From assembly GCF_003573695.1 (NCBI RefSeq), contig NW_020650970.1:940665-1004664 (forward strand): 64,000 nt of DNA. The letters are read 5' to 3'. This stretch comes from Papaver somniferum. Its lineage: Eukaryota; Streptophyta; Magnoliopsida; Ranunculales; Papaveraceae. A program made the translations under genes and the position numbers. The notes beneath the pieces are model-generated. The model was not told where the DNA came from. It did no database searches and was given only the letters and a program-made list of their open reading frames with translations. This document shows, piece by piece, positions 1 to 11,532 of this stretch (position 1 is the first letter of the stretch; every line of letters begins with the position of its first letter).

Positions 1-1324
1 AAAGACCACGGTTTATTAACGACAGTCTTTCTCAGCCTAATGTTCTTCGTGTTTTTTCTTCGCCGTAGCAGAGAAATCTTCTCTGCTCTCTAACTCACTC
101 TCTATCCTCCCCTAACTCTCCATAGCTCCTCTCTGGCTTCTAACACCCCATTTTATACTCGACAGGGTTTAAAATATCGCAGCAATCAATGAAAATATTT
201 TTTTTGCCCCCTAAGAAGAATACGAGAATAACTTCCTGTTATTTGATTTTCACGCACCTGCTGCAGCTCATCACGTTTCTAACACCATGGTTACATAGTA
301 TAGATTGAGTCAAACTTCCGCAACTTCCAATAATAACTCAACAACGTGTGCAGCAACATAAAATCCCGAGAGTTTTTCACATCCCATGTTGCATCGAGAT
401 TCATGATTTCCTTCCTTTTTTACGATTCCAATTGACTTACCATTCCTGTTTGACCGAAACAGGACATATCCAACCAATTCCGCCGATTAAGTCTCACTAA
501 ATCTCTCCGTAATCAATTCAGGAAATCCGATTTTATCCTCCATCTCTGTTTCGTCGAGAAACGATTATCCAGTCCAATTTACGCCAATAAAACACCTATA
601 CTATCCCTGTGTATCTTTAGCAAGTCCAGCTCAACGAGTTTCGGCAATTGAATCTCTCTAAAATGCTTCCATAATTCTAACCCAAATCTTCCAGTCACTG
701 GAACAAAATTCCCGCCAAAAGAAATGTTGAAGATGAAGTGCCCCTACCAAAATGTGGTTGCATTTAGCAGATTGGGTGCTCTGGGGTGTGAATAGCAGGT
801 GGGTACCCCTTAGCAATTGAGGATCCCCTTATCCAAAGTATGGGTCAATTTAGTAGTTGTCCTCCAGGGTGCCTTTAACAACTTTTAGAGCTGATTTTTC
901 CAAACATGTTTATTTCCCAAAAATACCTACAAACAAGTTTATTAGTGATAAAATGAGTCTCAGCTAATGTTGTTATTGGTGAAAGTGTGTCGCACTTACG
1001 TGCTTATCAAATTACATTTTGCTAGTCCTTCGAGCAAAACAGAAAAATTGACCCGCTCAACATCTAATCATCATTTTTCTAGACCCGCTCAACGGCTGGT
1101 CATAAATTGATAAGAAAACAAAAGAATAGACCCACTCAACAGTTGGTCTAAAAAGCCTACGATAGACACGTTCGATAGCTGGTCATAATAAAAATACTTT
1201 TTTAATTTTTTTTTTCTTTTAAACCCGCTCAACAGCTGGTCATAATATACCTACAATAAACCTACTCAACAATTGATCATAATTTGTAAGAAATTTACTG
1301 AAAAGTAAAATAAAAAGTTAACCA
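1..1324 (-). repeat. E1 left LTR (3' LTR), cut by the window start
   Basis: Positions 1-1009 match 13155-14040 in the same order, including the shared block with TTCTCAGCCTAATGTTCTTC. I place the LTR end at 1324 because the sequence there ends in CA and is followed at once by CTCCCCCACACTT, a polypurine tract when read on the minus strand. The last 315 bases carry degenerate tandem units and have no counterpart in the right LTR, which is truncated before that point. Confidence 0.7.
1034..1275 (-). repeat. Degenerate tandem repeat, core CCGCTCAACAGCTGGTC
   Basis: About six imperfect units of 35-60 bases share the core CCCGCTCAACAGCTGGTCAT, starting near 1050, 1083, 1131, 1167, 1226 and 1260. 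They lie at the end of the left E1 LTR and are absent from the truncated right LTR. Noncoding; no function can be read from the sequence. Confidence 0.7.
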
Positions 1325-1338
1325 CTCCCCCACACTTA
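1325..1338 (-). other. Polypurine tract of E1
   Basis: CTCCCCCACACTT on the plus strand reads AAGTGTGGGGGAG on the minus strand. It lies directly before the LTR start (TGGTTAAC on the minus strand), which is the expected place for plus-strand priming in an LTR retrotransposon. Confidence 0.65.
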
Positions 1339-1655
1339 AATCTAGCATCGTCCTCAATGTTCTAAAGATGAAATTAAAAACATAAACAAGGAAAAACTGT
1401 TATTTACTACTTAAAGGAAGTGAGGAAGGTTACCTCCCAGCAAGTGCTAAGTATAAAATCTTCATCCAGACTAGAAAAGGATCACTCACCTCGTACAATC
1501 ATAAAGCAGTAACCTGAATAACTGTGGGTCATCTGAGTCAATAAGTGTTACCAAAAATTATTGGAAATTGCAACATACCAAGAAGATATCAAACATACCC
1601 TTATATAATTTTTTGTTTAATACAACTACATCTAGTTGTGGTTCAGGTTCAGGCT

Positions 1656-3132
1656 CTATAAAAGGGTTTTGGTGAAATGTTTTCCTGGACTGGATTTCCT
1701 CAAAGGTAAGATCCCGAAGAGGCGAAGATCAAGTTGTAGAGTCTGAAAATACTCAACCAAGAACTTACAGGCACGTGAAAATAACCTGAATAATTGGAGA
1801 TCCTCTAAGTCAATCAGATTCGACTCACACAGTTGACCACATTGGTGGTCAGTATTAAGCAAATGTGTCGACCCTAATCTCCTAAATTAATTAGGTTTAG
1901 TCTCAAAACTTAATAACTGACACATATGTAACTCTTACGTTCCCACAACTTAAAGAAAATTTTTTGGTGGGAAAACAAAGTCAATCTTGGTATCATAGCC
2001 TGGGTTAACCACATCAACCAGAGCGTGGGTTTTTAAAAACTGCGATTCTTTCTGGACATCATGAAGTTCGGGAAAACGTGTATGAAGATAATCTTGTAAA
2101 ATGGTTGAGGCATAAATGTTAAGTGCCACGTGAAGGAAATTTTTAAAAGTTAAATGTGAGGCATTAGGAAAGTGATAATCACCCACAAACTTAGATTTTT
2201 CAGTGTCTCTAGATAGACTAGTCACAATTTCCTTAATTTCTAGATCATCAGATTCCTGAAACTGGTCAATTGATTATTAAGTTGTTATCAGGTAGTGCAT
2301 CCTTACTCATCTCTAAGGATTCATCTTCTTTGTCTAGGACTATTGTTTATAAATCTCTAAACTCTAAAAGAGTATTTTCATAATAAACCGTTCCTCTAAA
2401 CCATTAATGGCTTCGTAACTAGCAATTACTATATCGTCTAATATAAAAATATCTTTATTCAAATGGTCATCATTTTGAATAGGTGAATAATCATTAAAAT
2501 TAGTGGGATTTGAACCAGAAATAACACTATCGTTATAAAGCTCATCCGGAGTAACAATTTCATGATCATTATGCCTACCTATTTCAGATTCTTCATCAAC
2601 ACTATCCTCATCATAATCATCATAACATGAAAATGGTTGAACCTTATCTAAAACAAGCAGTGTCATCAATTCTAACCTCGTCATCTTGATTATGTGAATA
2701 AAAACTATCCTTTTTTTCAAAGGTAGTATTGGGAACACTGTTTTGGAAATTAGGACTATCTTGAGCCATTTTTTTCATAATCCTATATGTACTCGCAGTA
2801 AATCTCTTGAGAGACTCTTCTAGAGACATCTCAGTTGACTGTTCGAGGGACTCGTCTGAAAGAGGGATATTAAAGGTTTCCTTCATAATAAGTGAATCTT
2901 ATGTGTTGACTCAGTGAAACTCTTGAAAGACTCTTCTAGAGAAACAAAAGGATTGTTTTTCTCAAATGACTGGGTGTTTGAATAGTAACTGGGCTCACCC
3001 TAGTATGAACCATAACCTTGAAAAGGTTGGCGTTCCCAACCACTAGTCACATTATGGTCATAATAAGAATAATGTCCATGTTGCTCAGTCAAATATTCAT
3101 TGTATTGCCTATGGTAATACCAGTTCGACATC
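1656..3132 (-). pseudogene. E1 gag-like frame, degenerate
   Basis: A likely original start is the ATG at 3132, giving MSNWYYHRQYNEYLTEQHGH and onward. A TAG stop follows after about 43 codons (after QGYGSY), and more stops and frame changes follow. Further fragments can be read at 2886-2644, 2738-2364, 2225-1950 and 1862-1656. The fragments at 2886 and near 2930 contain the motif SLEES, also repeated in the related E2 frame at 6137-6682. No zinc knuckle, protease DTG/DLG motif or polymerase motif was found. The sequence just upstream of this start (3155-3222) matches the sequence just upstream of the E2 gag frame (8917-8987), so it holds the gag position. Broken in several places and not expected to make a protein. 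Confidence 0.55.
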
Positions 3133-3222
3133 TTAACTACAAGGGAATTCTACATAAGCACAAACAAGGATGACTCGACCGAAACAAGCCTATTTAATCT
3201 AGCAAACAAAAAACATGATGGC

Positions 3223-4205
3223 TGATGGTTATTTTCAATGATGTTATAGTAATAGGTTCGTTGAGACTTGTGAAAGCAGATTTTTAGACTTAATTTTGAA
3301 ACTAAAGTATGACAAAACTAAAAATAAAAGGTGTTTAGGAAGTTATGGAGATACCGGGGCTCAAGATTCCACCAAATTTCCGCACTCATGTGGTTCAGAT
3401 ATCAATTCTAAATAATAATGGCTCATATGATGAAATTTCATTGACTCTAGTATATTGCCTAAGGTAGAATTTCGAAAGTAATGAATGTAAAACTAAATTA
3501 TGAGACATCAAAACATCTAAGTTAAGCATGACCCATCAATTGTAATCACAACCATTCAATGAAACTCATAAATCAATTGAATAACAGTGCAATTAGTCGT
3601 AAAAAGAATTAATAGAATTGCCACATTTGTGAAACCTGGCTTCCTCCGTCGCCCCAGAGGATGGGTTTAACTCTTCATCATGGAAACACACTCAGAATAA
3701 GATTTCATTGCTCAAAAATGATTTACAAATGATGAAAAGGAGACAAATTGAATAAACCAGGAAACTGCAACACTTTTATGTTGTTGCAAGCCCACTGTTA
3801 CAGAGATTGATATAAAGAAACTGTCGTTGTTACTGTAGCTCTACGACACACTCCTTAGAGTCGTTATCACTGCTGATAAACGAATGTTGTGGATAGTTTG
3901 TTCTTCGTGTTCTTCAGAAAATGCAGCAGCAACAATGCTGATTCTGCAACTTGATTTTCACGCCTCTGTAATGTTCTCTATTCCCCCAAAACTCTCTCCA
4001 TCTCACTCTACTGACCCTGAACGACTTATATAGCCTCACTGCACCCAAATCTCATATCATAACTGCAAATAATTCTCTCTTCAATACTCTTCTATCACGG
4101 GATTATTTTTTTCCTTTTAAAACCCGTTCACGTGTCTGCAAGTGATTCTCCGTATCTGATGTTGGTTATACACACTAAAACACGCTGCAAATATTACCGA
4201 GTCGC
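3223..4205 (-). repeat. E2 left LTR (3' LTR), truncated
   Basis: Aligns base for base with 10000-10960 at high identity. After about 4187 it continues only briefly in the LTR-like pattern (CAAATATTACCGAG) before switching to internal-type sequence. Roughly 550 bases of the LTR and the adjacent polypurine tract appear to be deleted. Confidence 0.8.
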
Positions 4206-4307
4206 ATGAGCGCGGGTGCCTCCCAGTAAATTCTAAATTTAAAGTCTCTAGCTAGACATCAAATACCTTAAAAAGGATTGCCACCTCGCAAAGTCGTATA
4301 CCAATAG

Positions 4308-7276
4308 TCAAAACAATTGTGGGTCCACAAGACCAAATAAAGCTAACACAAATATGAGAAAACAACACTGGTTCAGAAAAATGAAAAGAAGGAGCACATC
4401 CTCGTCTAAGGTTTCTGTCAAGACAACTGGGTTTATCTGGGTAGCATAATTGAGCTTCTTATGTGTATCTTGATAAATAGATTCATCCGAAAAACGAGTC
4501 TCTAATACCTGAGTTACCTTCTGGACAGTATCAGGTGGATCGGGTTGCAGAGTCTGAATAGACTCATGTGATATCTCAGATGCACAAAGCTCGAGTCCCA
4601 AGTTAGGGACTCTAATTAGGGATACGTGACAATCATAAGAACCATCACTACTGTTGTATTTTTGAAAGTGGTAGTAAAAGTTCGTTGCTCGGACTTGTAA
4701 AGATTTAAAAATAAAAAATATATACAAAAAATATTAACAATATGGGCAAGAGTACTGGGACTAATGATTCGACCAATCTTCATAAAATAGGGCTCGATGA
4801 ATTATTCTCGACAATAATCTCTCAAAACATAAGTTATATGGACTCTTATTTTGCCAAAGTAGATTCTCAAAAAATTGATTGTAAATGTTAAGCATGGAAC
4901 ATCAAATCACCTAAGCTAAGCATGACCCATCTAATCAAATAACACCCAATTTAATCAAATCATATTTCAATTAATTTTTAATGCAAAAGTCTTAAAAAGA
5001 ATTAATTACATTACCCATGTATGAAGCTCGGTCTCCTCCGTCGTCCCAGTGTTGGGTTTAGCTCATCATGATAAAAACACGCTCAAAATATTTATTTATT
5101 GCTCAAATGGTGTTTACAATGAAGAGAAAAGGAGAAAATGGTGTGAAACTGTAGTCTGCGACCCACAGTAAGCGTCATAAATTAACGATAAAAGAGAAGT
5201 GCTATTGTCGTTGTGGTTCTAAGACCCACACCTACGACCCACGCCTGTGAGTCTTTCTCACTGTTGATAAACCACTGCCCTTGCGAGTCCGTTCTTCATG
5301 TTCTTCATCTTCATCACGAACAGCAGCAGCAGAGAGAATTCGTGATTCTTCCTCTACAGCTTCCTCTCTTCTCCTCCCAACTCTCGACAACCGTTCTATG
5401 ACATCCCAGAAGCATTTATATAGTCACATCACCTCCAAATCTCCGCCATCAATTCGAATAATCTTCCACTAATGAGTTTTATTCTCGGAAAATATTTTCT
5501 ACCAGAGTTACGTAATTATTTCCTTCTTTACCTTGTTCACGTGTCTGCATGGTGTTCAAATTCTACCACCATGTTTATTACGCGTCTCTGATGAAGTAAC
5601 GCACGCTGTATACACACGAAATCATTCCAAATATAGCTAAAAATCCCGAGAATATCTTCCATGTGACGTGCTTTCCCTGTTTTTCTTCTCTCGGATTAAC
5701 TAGCCAATTTGGATCAAAACCAACACCCATATGACGCCTTTTAAGCCAAAATAAACCTTTCCGAAGAATTACAGCGATTTAATCTCGCTAAAACACTTCC
5801 AAATCACAAACCAAAAATCTGCCAGAGAATAACTTTCTTTTCCCGCCAAAAATTGATTTTGAATTTTGAGAAGATGACCTCCCCCTATCCTGTATAGGTG
5901 TCCGAATAGCAGATGCCTTGGGTGACCTGGGGGTGCCCCTTAGTAATTAGGTTACCCCTTATCCAAACTTGGGAGTCCAAATAACACGTGTCCTCCGGGT
6001 GCCAAAATCAACTTTTCGAGCCGAATTTTCCAAAAATGTTTATTTCCTAAAAATACATAAAAACACAATATTAGTACAAAAATAGAGTTCCAACAATACG
6101 GACATTGAGGACAAATTAGACACAAAAATGTGTCTATCAACTACCCCCAAACTTAGGGTTTTTATTACTCACGGACAAACCTCTAACTATTGCTTGAATT
6201 TCCGGATCTTCAGAGTCCTTAAAATACTCAAGAGATTCTTCCAATTCTCCACCCCCAATCTTATGGTTATCATTACTCTCAGAAAAACCTAACACTATTG
6301 CCTGCATTTCAGGGTCCGTAGAGTCTTTAAAATACTCAAGGCTTTCTTCTAAAGATTGATCACACATCTGGTCTAAGAGAATGGTTTCCTCAAATTCATC
6401 TAAAGAATCTCCCAATAGAGTATCATGCCAATTATCCTGAACTAAATCCTGAACGAAAGTGATAATCATATTCACTTCTTCTAATTCATCATTCTCATAA
6501 GGTTGTCTAATAACATTAAAGACATTTAGTTCAGTGGTCATATTACCAAAGGATATGTTCATAAGTCCGGTTCTACAGTTGATGACAGCGTTAGCTGTGG
6601 CTAAAAATGGGCGACCTAAAATCACCGGGATTTGAGCACTTGGGTCCTGAACTGGTTGGGTGTCTAAAACAACAAAATCCACTGGATAAATAAACTTATC
6701 AACCTCAATCAGAACATCCTCTATGACACCACGAGGGACTTTGACAGACCTATCAGCTATTGTAGTGTCATTTTGGTCGGTTAAAACTTACCAAGACCTA
6801 CCTGGGTGTATAATGATACGGGAGTAAGTTAACACTAGCTCCTAAGTCAAGTAATGCCTTATCGACAGTGTGGTTACCAATTGCACAAGATATGGTAGGG
6901 CATCCATGGTCCTTATACTTAGGGGTGTTTGGTATAGAAGAATTGGACTTACTTGACCAGCTAAAAAGGCTTTCTTATGAACATTAAGCTTACGCTTTTT
7001 TGTACAAAGACCTTTAAGGAACTTGGCATAAGCAGTCATCTGCCTAATTGATTCTAGTAAAGGAATGTTGATGTTCACCTGCTTAAATATTTCCATTATC
7101 TCGTTGAAATTTGACTCCTTCTTTGTTGGGGTTAACAACTGAGGATATGGGGCTCTAGGCACAAAGATAGTCCTATCAATAATTTCTTGGGACTCCTTAG
7201 AAATTGTTTCAGTTTCCTCAGTTATGGGTTCCTCTTGGGAAGTAGAGGGGGAAACTACAGTATGTTCACTAGGCAT
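4308..7276 (-). pseudogene. E2 aspartic protease and C-terminal extension, frameshifted and split by a solo LTR
   Basis: The minus-strand frame from 7276 carries a Gag C-terminal/protease linker with the typical string AKFLKGLCTKKRKLN. The frame is lost near 6920. In another frame around 6790-6900 lies the protease active-site block LLDLGASVNLLPYHYT, and another frame break follows near 6785. From 6682 the frame resumes with VILGRPFLATANA, the C-terminal half of the retropepsin fold. Then come two copies of a motif of about 37 residues built on LEESLEYFKDS-DPE-QAIV. The frame meets a stop at 6137-6139, which is inside the inserted solo LTR, and continues at 4646 as DGSYDCHVSLIRVPNLG down to 4308. 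A retropepsin would cut the polyprotein. This copy has at least two frame breaks and cannot work as it stands. Confidence 0.7.
4652..6139 (-). repeat. Solo LTR (1,488 bp) inside E2
   Basis: Starts TGTTGTATTT and ends TGTCTATCA, with a perfect 5-bp duplication ACTAC on each side (4647-4651 and 6140-6144). It aligns along its whole length with the E2 LTR (10000-11527) but is clearly diverged, so it belongs to a related family. Landmarks in the same order include TTCCCGCCAAAA near 5850, CCCCTATCC near 5883 and GGACAAATTAGACACA near 6110. No primer site or internal region is attached, which fits recombination between the two LTRs of a former element. Confidence 0.88.
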
Positions 7277-7687
7277 GCCTACCTTATTGTCTACTGTTTT
7301 ACCGCTCCTAAGGGTTTTTATCGAGTTAACATGGTTTGATGATTCCTCACCAACTAAATATATTTGATGGACCCCTCTAGGATTGGCTTGAGTTTGACTA
7401 GGAAACTTACCTTATTTTCTCTCACTTAAATACTTAGCTATTTGGCCGACTTGAAGTTCTAATTTAGCAAGAGTCTGGGAATTATACTTATGGTTCTGCA
7501 TGGTTTCTTGTTGAAATCTAAGTTGGTTAGCTGATAACATATCATGGTTCTTTACTAACATAGTAAGAGTTTCTTCTAAGGTAGAGATCTTTTTCTCAGA
7601 AGTGTTCTGAAACTGGGTTTGACCTAAAGGGTTCTGAGTATAACCAAAACGTGGGGGAGGCTGAGTATTACTAGGCTGACCTTGATT

Positions 7688-8866
7688 CTAGCCCTTGGAC
7701 CAAGAAAAATTAGGATGGTTTCTCCAACCAGGGTTGTAGGTCTCTGAGTATGGGTCAAACTTCTGACGGTTCTCGAACCTAGCATTGTTATAGACAACAT
7801 GGGCTTGCTCTTCACTAACATGACCTTCCCAAAACGAGTTATTGGGTTCTACTCCATAACTAGAGAATTGAGAGGCTCTAATCCTATCATCAGTTTCAAC
7901 AAGATACCTATGTTTAGGCTGATTCAATTCTAAAGCTTCTAACCTTCTAGACAAAGCAACAAACTTAGCATCTGACCCGAAGATTGTATCTACCACATTG
8001 GTGCTACTTCTATTGACCAAGAGTCTTTTAGGGGGTTCAACACAAGACTCCCACTGTTGGGATTTTTCAGCAATAGCTCCTAAGAAGGTAAAAGCATCAT
8101 CAGCATTTTTATTAGTGAACTCACCAGCGCACATAGACTCGACCATGGCTTTGGTAGAATAGTATAAACCATTACAAATAATCTCAAAAAGTTTCATCTT
8201 ATCAAATCCATGGTGAGGACACTGGGATAGGAGATCATTGAATCTCTCTAAAAACCTATAGAGAGACTCTCCCTCTTGTTGCACACTAGCACTAATTTTC
8301 TGCCTAACAGCTGCAGTTTTATGCTTAGGGTAGAATTTTATATAGAAGGCATCAATAAGTTCCTGCCATGTTTCCATGGATTCAGATGGTAGGTTGTTCA
8401 GCCAGGTCTTGGCTTTATCTCTCAAGGAAAAGGGGAACATCTTAAGTTTCAAAACTTCATCAGTAAGGTCTTTTATTCTAACTGTCCCACAAATTTCCTC
8501 AAAGTCCCTAATATGAAAATAAGGGTTCTCATCATATTTTCCTAAGAATATAGGGATCATCTGAAGAATACTAGGTTTTATCTCGAAATTAGATGTATTG
8601 GCTGGCAATTTAATGCACGAAGCTCGGTTGGTCCTAGTTGGGAACATGTAATCTTTAAAAGTTGTCATCGCTGGCACAGCTGAAGTACTAGGGGTACTTT
8701 CTTCACAGAGAGACAGATTCTCAAAACTGAAGTTTCCAGAAATGGGGCTCTCAAAAGAAGAGTCTTAGAGATCCCCGCCTTCACAAGAAGAACTACTAGG
8801 TTTATCACTAATCAAACGACCTAGAGTGTTTCTTTTCCAAGACCGCTCTCTAATAACCTCGGGCAT
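7688..8866 (-). pseudogene. gag: E2 gag (retrotransposon gag domain), one nonsense codon
   Basis: I place the start at the ATG at 8866 (MPEVIRERSWKRNTLGRLIS). An in-frame TAA at 8765-8767 interrupts it, and the rest is open from the ATG at 8677 to 7688. The open part of 329 residues holds the retrotrans_gag core: FEEICGTVRIKDLTDEVLKL, FPFSLRDKAKTWLNNLP near residues 82-98, then WQELIDAFYIKFYPKHK and LYRFLERFNDLLSQCPHHGF. This capsid protein would assemble the cytoplasmic particle. No CCHC zinc knuckle is seen, which is usual for the Athila/Tat type. The leader of about 1 kb to the primer site is typical of this group. Apart from the early stop the frame is well kept, in line with the small LTR divergence. 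Confidence 0.8.
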
Positions 8867-8983
8867 ACACTAGAAAAACAAAAGAAAAAGAAAAGTCCTA
8901 AAAGGAAGGAAAGTTCTATGCAAACACAAACAAGGCTGACTTCAACACAACAAACCTACTGATTTCTAGAAAACAAAAAGCAT

Positions 8984-9975
8984 GATGGCTCCACTTAGAT
9001 TGTTTCTATACCAGCTTCTAATCCTTCGAAAGGGAATTCGTTAAAATTTAAGCAAACCCCTCTGGAATCAATCCGAGTAAAAGTAAGTTGAATAGAGGCG
9101 AGGGAAGCTGCGTGGAGCTTTGATACCCAAGGCCTCACCGCATTACAAGGCTGCGCATTCACGCATTCAAACTCACAGAAACCATCATGAACTTCGAAGT
9201 ATGCTTAAAAGAGTAACCAATATTTTTCGAACGACTCTCCTATTAAGATCGTTACCCTATAGGTCTCGTTCTAGTCAGTATTTTAAGCTTAGGTTCGCGT
9301 TTGGTATCGTTTTCCTAAGGCGGGGAAGAAGAGAACGGTGATGAAATCCGAACAATTATCTTGTATGGCCAGTCCTTTCCCTTTACTAGGAAATTAAAGC
9401 AGCCGTATTCAGTTCCTCGACATATCTTCACATGAAGGAAGACAGTACCTCGCTGACAGGGGATTCGCGAGTGTTTCGACAAACTTACCTTCCGTTCCAG
9501 ACGGGGGATGAACCGCTGAAGTCGACTCGGGACACGACTCCTATGTCATGTACGAACCCGAGGGGACGAGGCGATATCGCAATCGCCGTCCTTCTCTGCA
9601 AACAGTTTAATATTTAATACTACCCTTCCGTAGGGTTTAAAAAAAAGAAGAATGTCCAAAGTCCAAGTCCAAAGTCCAAAAAAAGTAAAGTGCAAAAGAA
9701 AAAGAAAAGTCAAAAAAAAAAATATATCTAAAAAAAATGTCTCTTTTTTTTTATTAAATAAAAAAAATCTTCTTCTTTTGCTCCTTTTGCTTTTCCTTTT
9801 ACTCCAAGTCTTTAAGTATTCACCAAAATCTTTGGCAAAATATTCTTTCGCTCCAATTCCAAATTCTGTAAGGAAAAGACAAAAACCCAAAAAAGAAAAA
9901 AGAAGAACAAATAAAATAAAACAAATAAAAACCTAAAAAAGAAAAAAAAATAGAAAAACTCTAGCCTAAAGACAA
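8984..9975 (-). repeat. E2 5' leader, direct repeat of the E1 leader
   Basis: 8984-9660 aligns with 11529-12200. Both begin ATGGCTCC and share TAGATTGTTTCTA, later AGGGGATTC and GAACCCGAGGGG. This is the noncoding leader between primer site and gag. From about 9640 to 9960 it is very rich in A and T runs and gives spurious lysine- and leucine-rich open frames on both strands. No gene here. Confidence 0.75.
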
Positions 9976-9994
9976 GCCCGCGTCGGCGGCGCCA
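9976..9994 (-). other. Primer-binding site of E2
   Basis: On the minus strand the LTR end CCATCA is followed by five bases and then TGGCGCCGCCGACGCGGGC. The first seven bases, TGGCGCC, equal the complement of the 3' end of plant tRNA-Asp, the primer reported for Athila/Tat-type elements; the rest is divergent. Confidence 0.65.
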
Positions 9995-9999
9995 AAAAT

Positions 10000-11527
10000 T
10001 GATGGTTATTTTCAATGATGTTGTAGCAATAGGTTCGTTGAGACTTGTGAAAGCAGATTTTTAGACTTAATTTTGAAACTAAAGTATGAAAAAACTCAAA
10101 ATAAAAGGTGTTTAGGAAGTTATGGAGAGACCGGGGCTCAAGATTCCACCAAATTTCCGCACTCATGTGGTTCAGATATCAATTCTAAACAATAATGGCT
10201 CGTATGATGAAGTTTCATTGACTCTAATTTATTGCCTAAAGTAGAATTTCGAAAGTAATGAATGTAAAACTAAAGCATGAGACATCAAAACATCTAAGTT
10301 AATCATGACCCATCAATTGTAATCACAATCATTCAATGAAACTCACAAATCAATTAAATAACCGTGCAAATAGTCGTAAAAAGAATTAATAGAATTACCA
10401 CATTTGTGAAACTTGGCTTCCTCCGTCGCCCCAGAGGATAAGTTTAGCTCTTCATCATGGAAACACACTCAGAATAAGATTTCATTGCTCAAAAAGGGTT
10501 TACAAATGATGAAAAGGAGACAAATTGAATAAACCAGGAAACTGCAACACTTTTATGGTGTTGCAATCCCATTGTTACAGAGATTGATATAAAGAAACTG
10601 TCTCTTTTACTGTAGCTCTACGACCCACTCCTTAGTGTCGTTATCACTGCTGATAAACGACTGTTGTGGATAGTCTGTTCTTCGTGTTCTTCAGAAAATG
10701 CAGCAACAAAAATGTTGATTCTGGAACTTGATTTTCACGCCTCTGTAATGTTCTCTATTCCCCCAAAACTCTATCCATCTCATTCTACTGACCCTGAACG
10801 ACTTATATAGCCTCACTGCACCCAAATCTCGCATCATAACTGCAAATAATTCTCTCTTCAATACTCTTCTATCACGGGATTATTTTTTTCCTTTTAAAAC
10901 CCATTCACGCGTCTGCAAGTGATTCTCTGTATCTGATGTTGGTTATACACACTAAAACACGCTACTGAATGTCATTGTTTGGTTCAAACACTCTGTTAAC
11001 CAAACAATTCACCTTTAACAGACACACACACAACACAGAATTCACGGGAAAGGGTGAGATATTCTCGTGCACACTGTCCACCTTTAACCCGATCAATATA
11101 GCCCAACTTAATCCAAGAAAAGGGTGAGACATTACCACGCATGTTAATGTCCGTCACGTCTTCCTCTGCGGATCCAGCCATTGAGTCTCGCTAAATCATC
11201 CCAAATCTTGAACCAGAAATATGTTCTTCTGCTGCCATTATTTCCCGCCAAAACTAGAATTTTGAAACGATGAAGATGGGTATCCCCCTATCCAGAGTAG
11301 GGGTGCGAATAGCAGCTGCCCAACTGAGGTGACCCTTAACCAAAATGATAGTCCGCATAGCACATGTTCTCTGGGGTGCCATAGACAACTTTTCAAGCTG
11401 AATTTTCCACGCATGTTTATTTCTCCAAAAATACCTACAAACACACAAAACACCACAATAAGGACGAAAACGAGTACTAACAATACGAAACATTAAGGAC
11501 AAATTAGACACATAAATGCGTCTATCA
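10000..11527 (-). repeat. E2 right LTR (5' LTR), complete, 1,528 bp
   Basis: Starts TGATGGTTATTTTC and ends GCGTCTATCA, bounded by the primer site on the left and the duplication ATGGC on the right. Its first 960 bases match 3223-4190. Its last 300 bases carry the CCCCTATCC... and GGACAAATTAGACACATAAA landmarks also found in the solo LTR at 4652-6139. Confidence 0.88.
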
Positions 11528-11532
11528 ATGGC

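Larger units (their letters stand above)
3223..11527 (-). mobile_element. E2: gag-protease LTR retrotransposon inserted in E1
   Basis: Flanked by a perfect 5-bp target duplication ATGGC (3218-3222 and 11528-11532). Both ends show TG...CA. The LTR starts TGATGGTTATTTTCAATGAT occur at 3223 and 10000, and the two copies are nearly identical over about 970 bases, so the insertion is fairly young. The left LTR is truncated near 4205, and the missing part includes its far end and the polypurine tract. The inside reads, on the minus strand: primer site (9976-9994), long leader, gag (8866-7688), protease and C-terminal extension (7276-4308). No reverse transcriptase or integrase is present. A solo LTR lies inside at 4652-6139. 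E2 separates the E1 leader (11533 onward) from the E1 gag start. Confidence 0.85.

Noticed and set aside
6140..6152. ACTACCCCCAAAC taken at first as the polypurine tract of an element with its LTR at 4652-6139
   Set aside because: The ACTAC duplication on both sides of that LTR and the rejoined reading frame show it is a solo LTR in coding sequence.
9640..10015. Lysine-rich and leucine-rich open frames on both strands
   Set aside because: They come from A and T runs in the E2 leader and include LTR and primer-site sequence.
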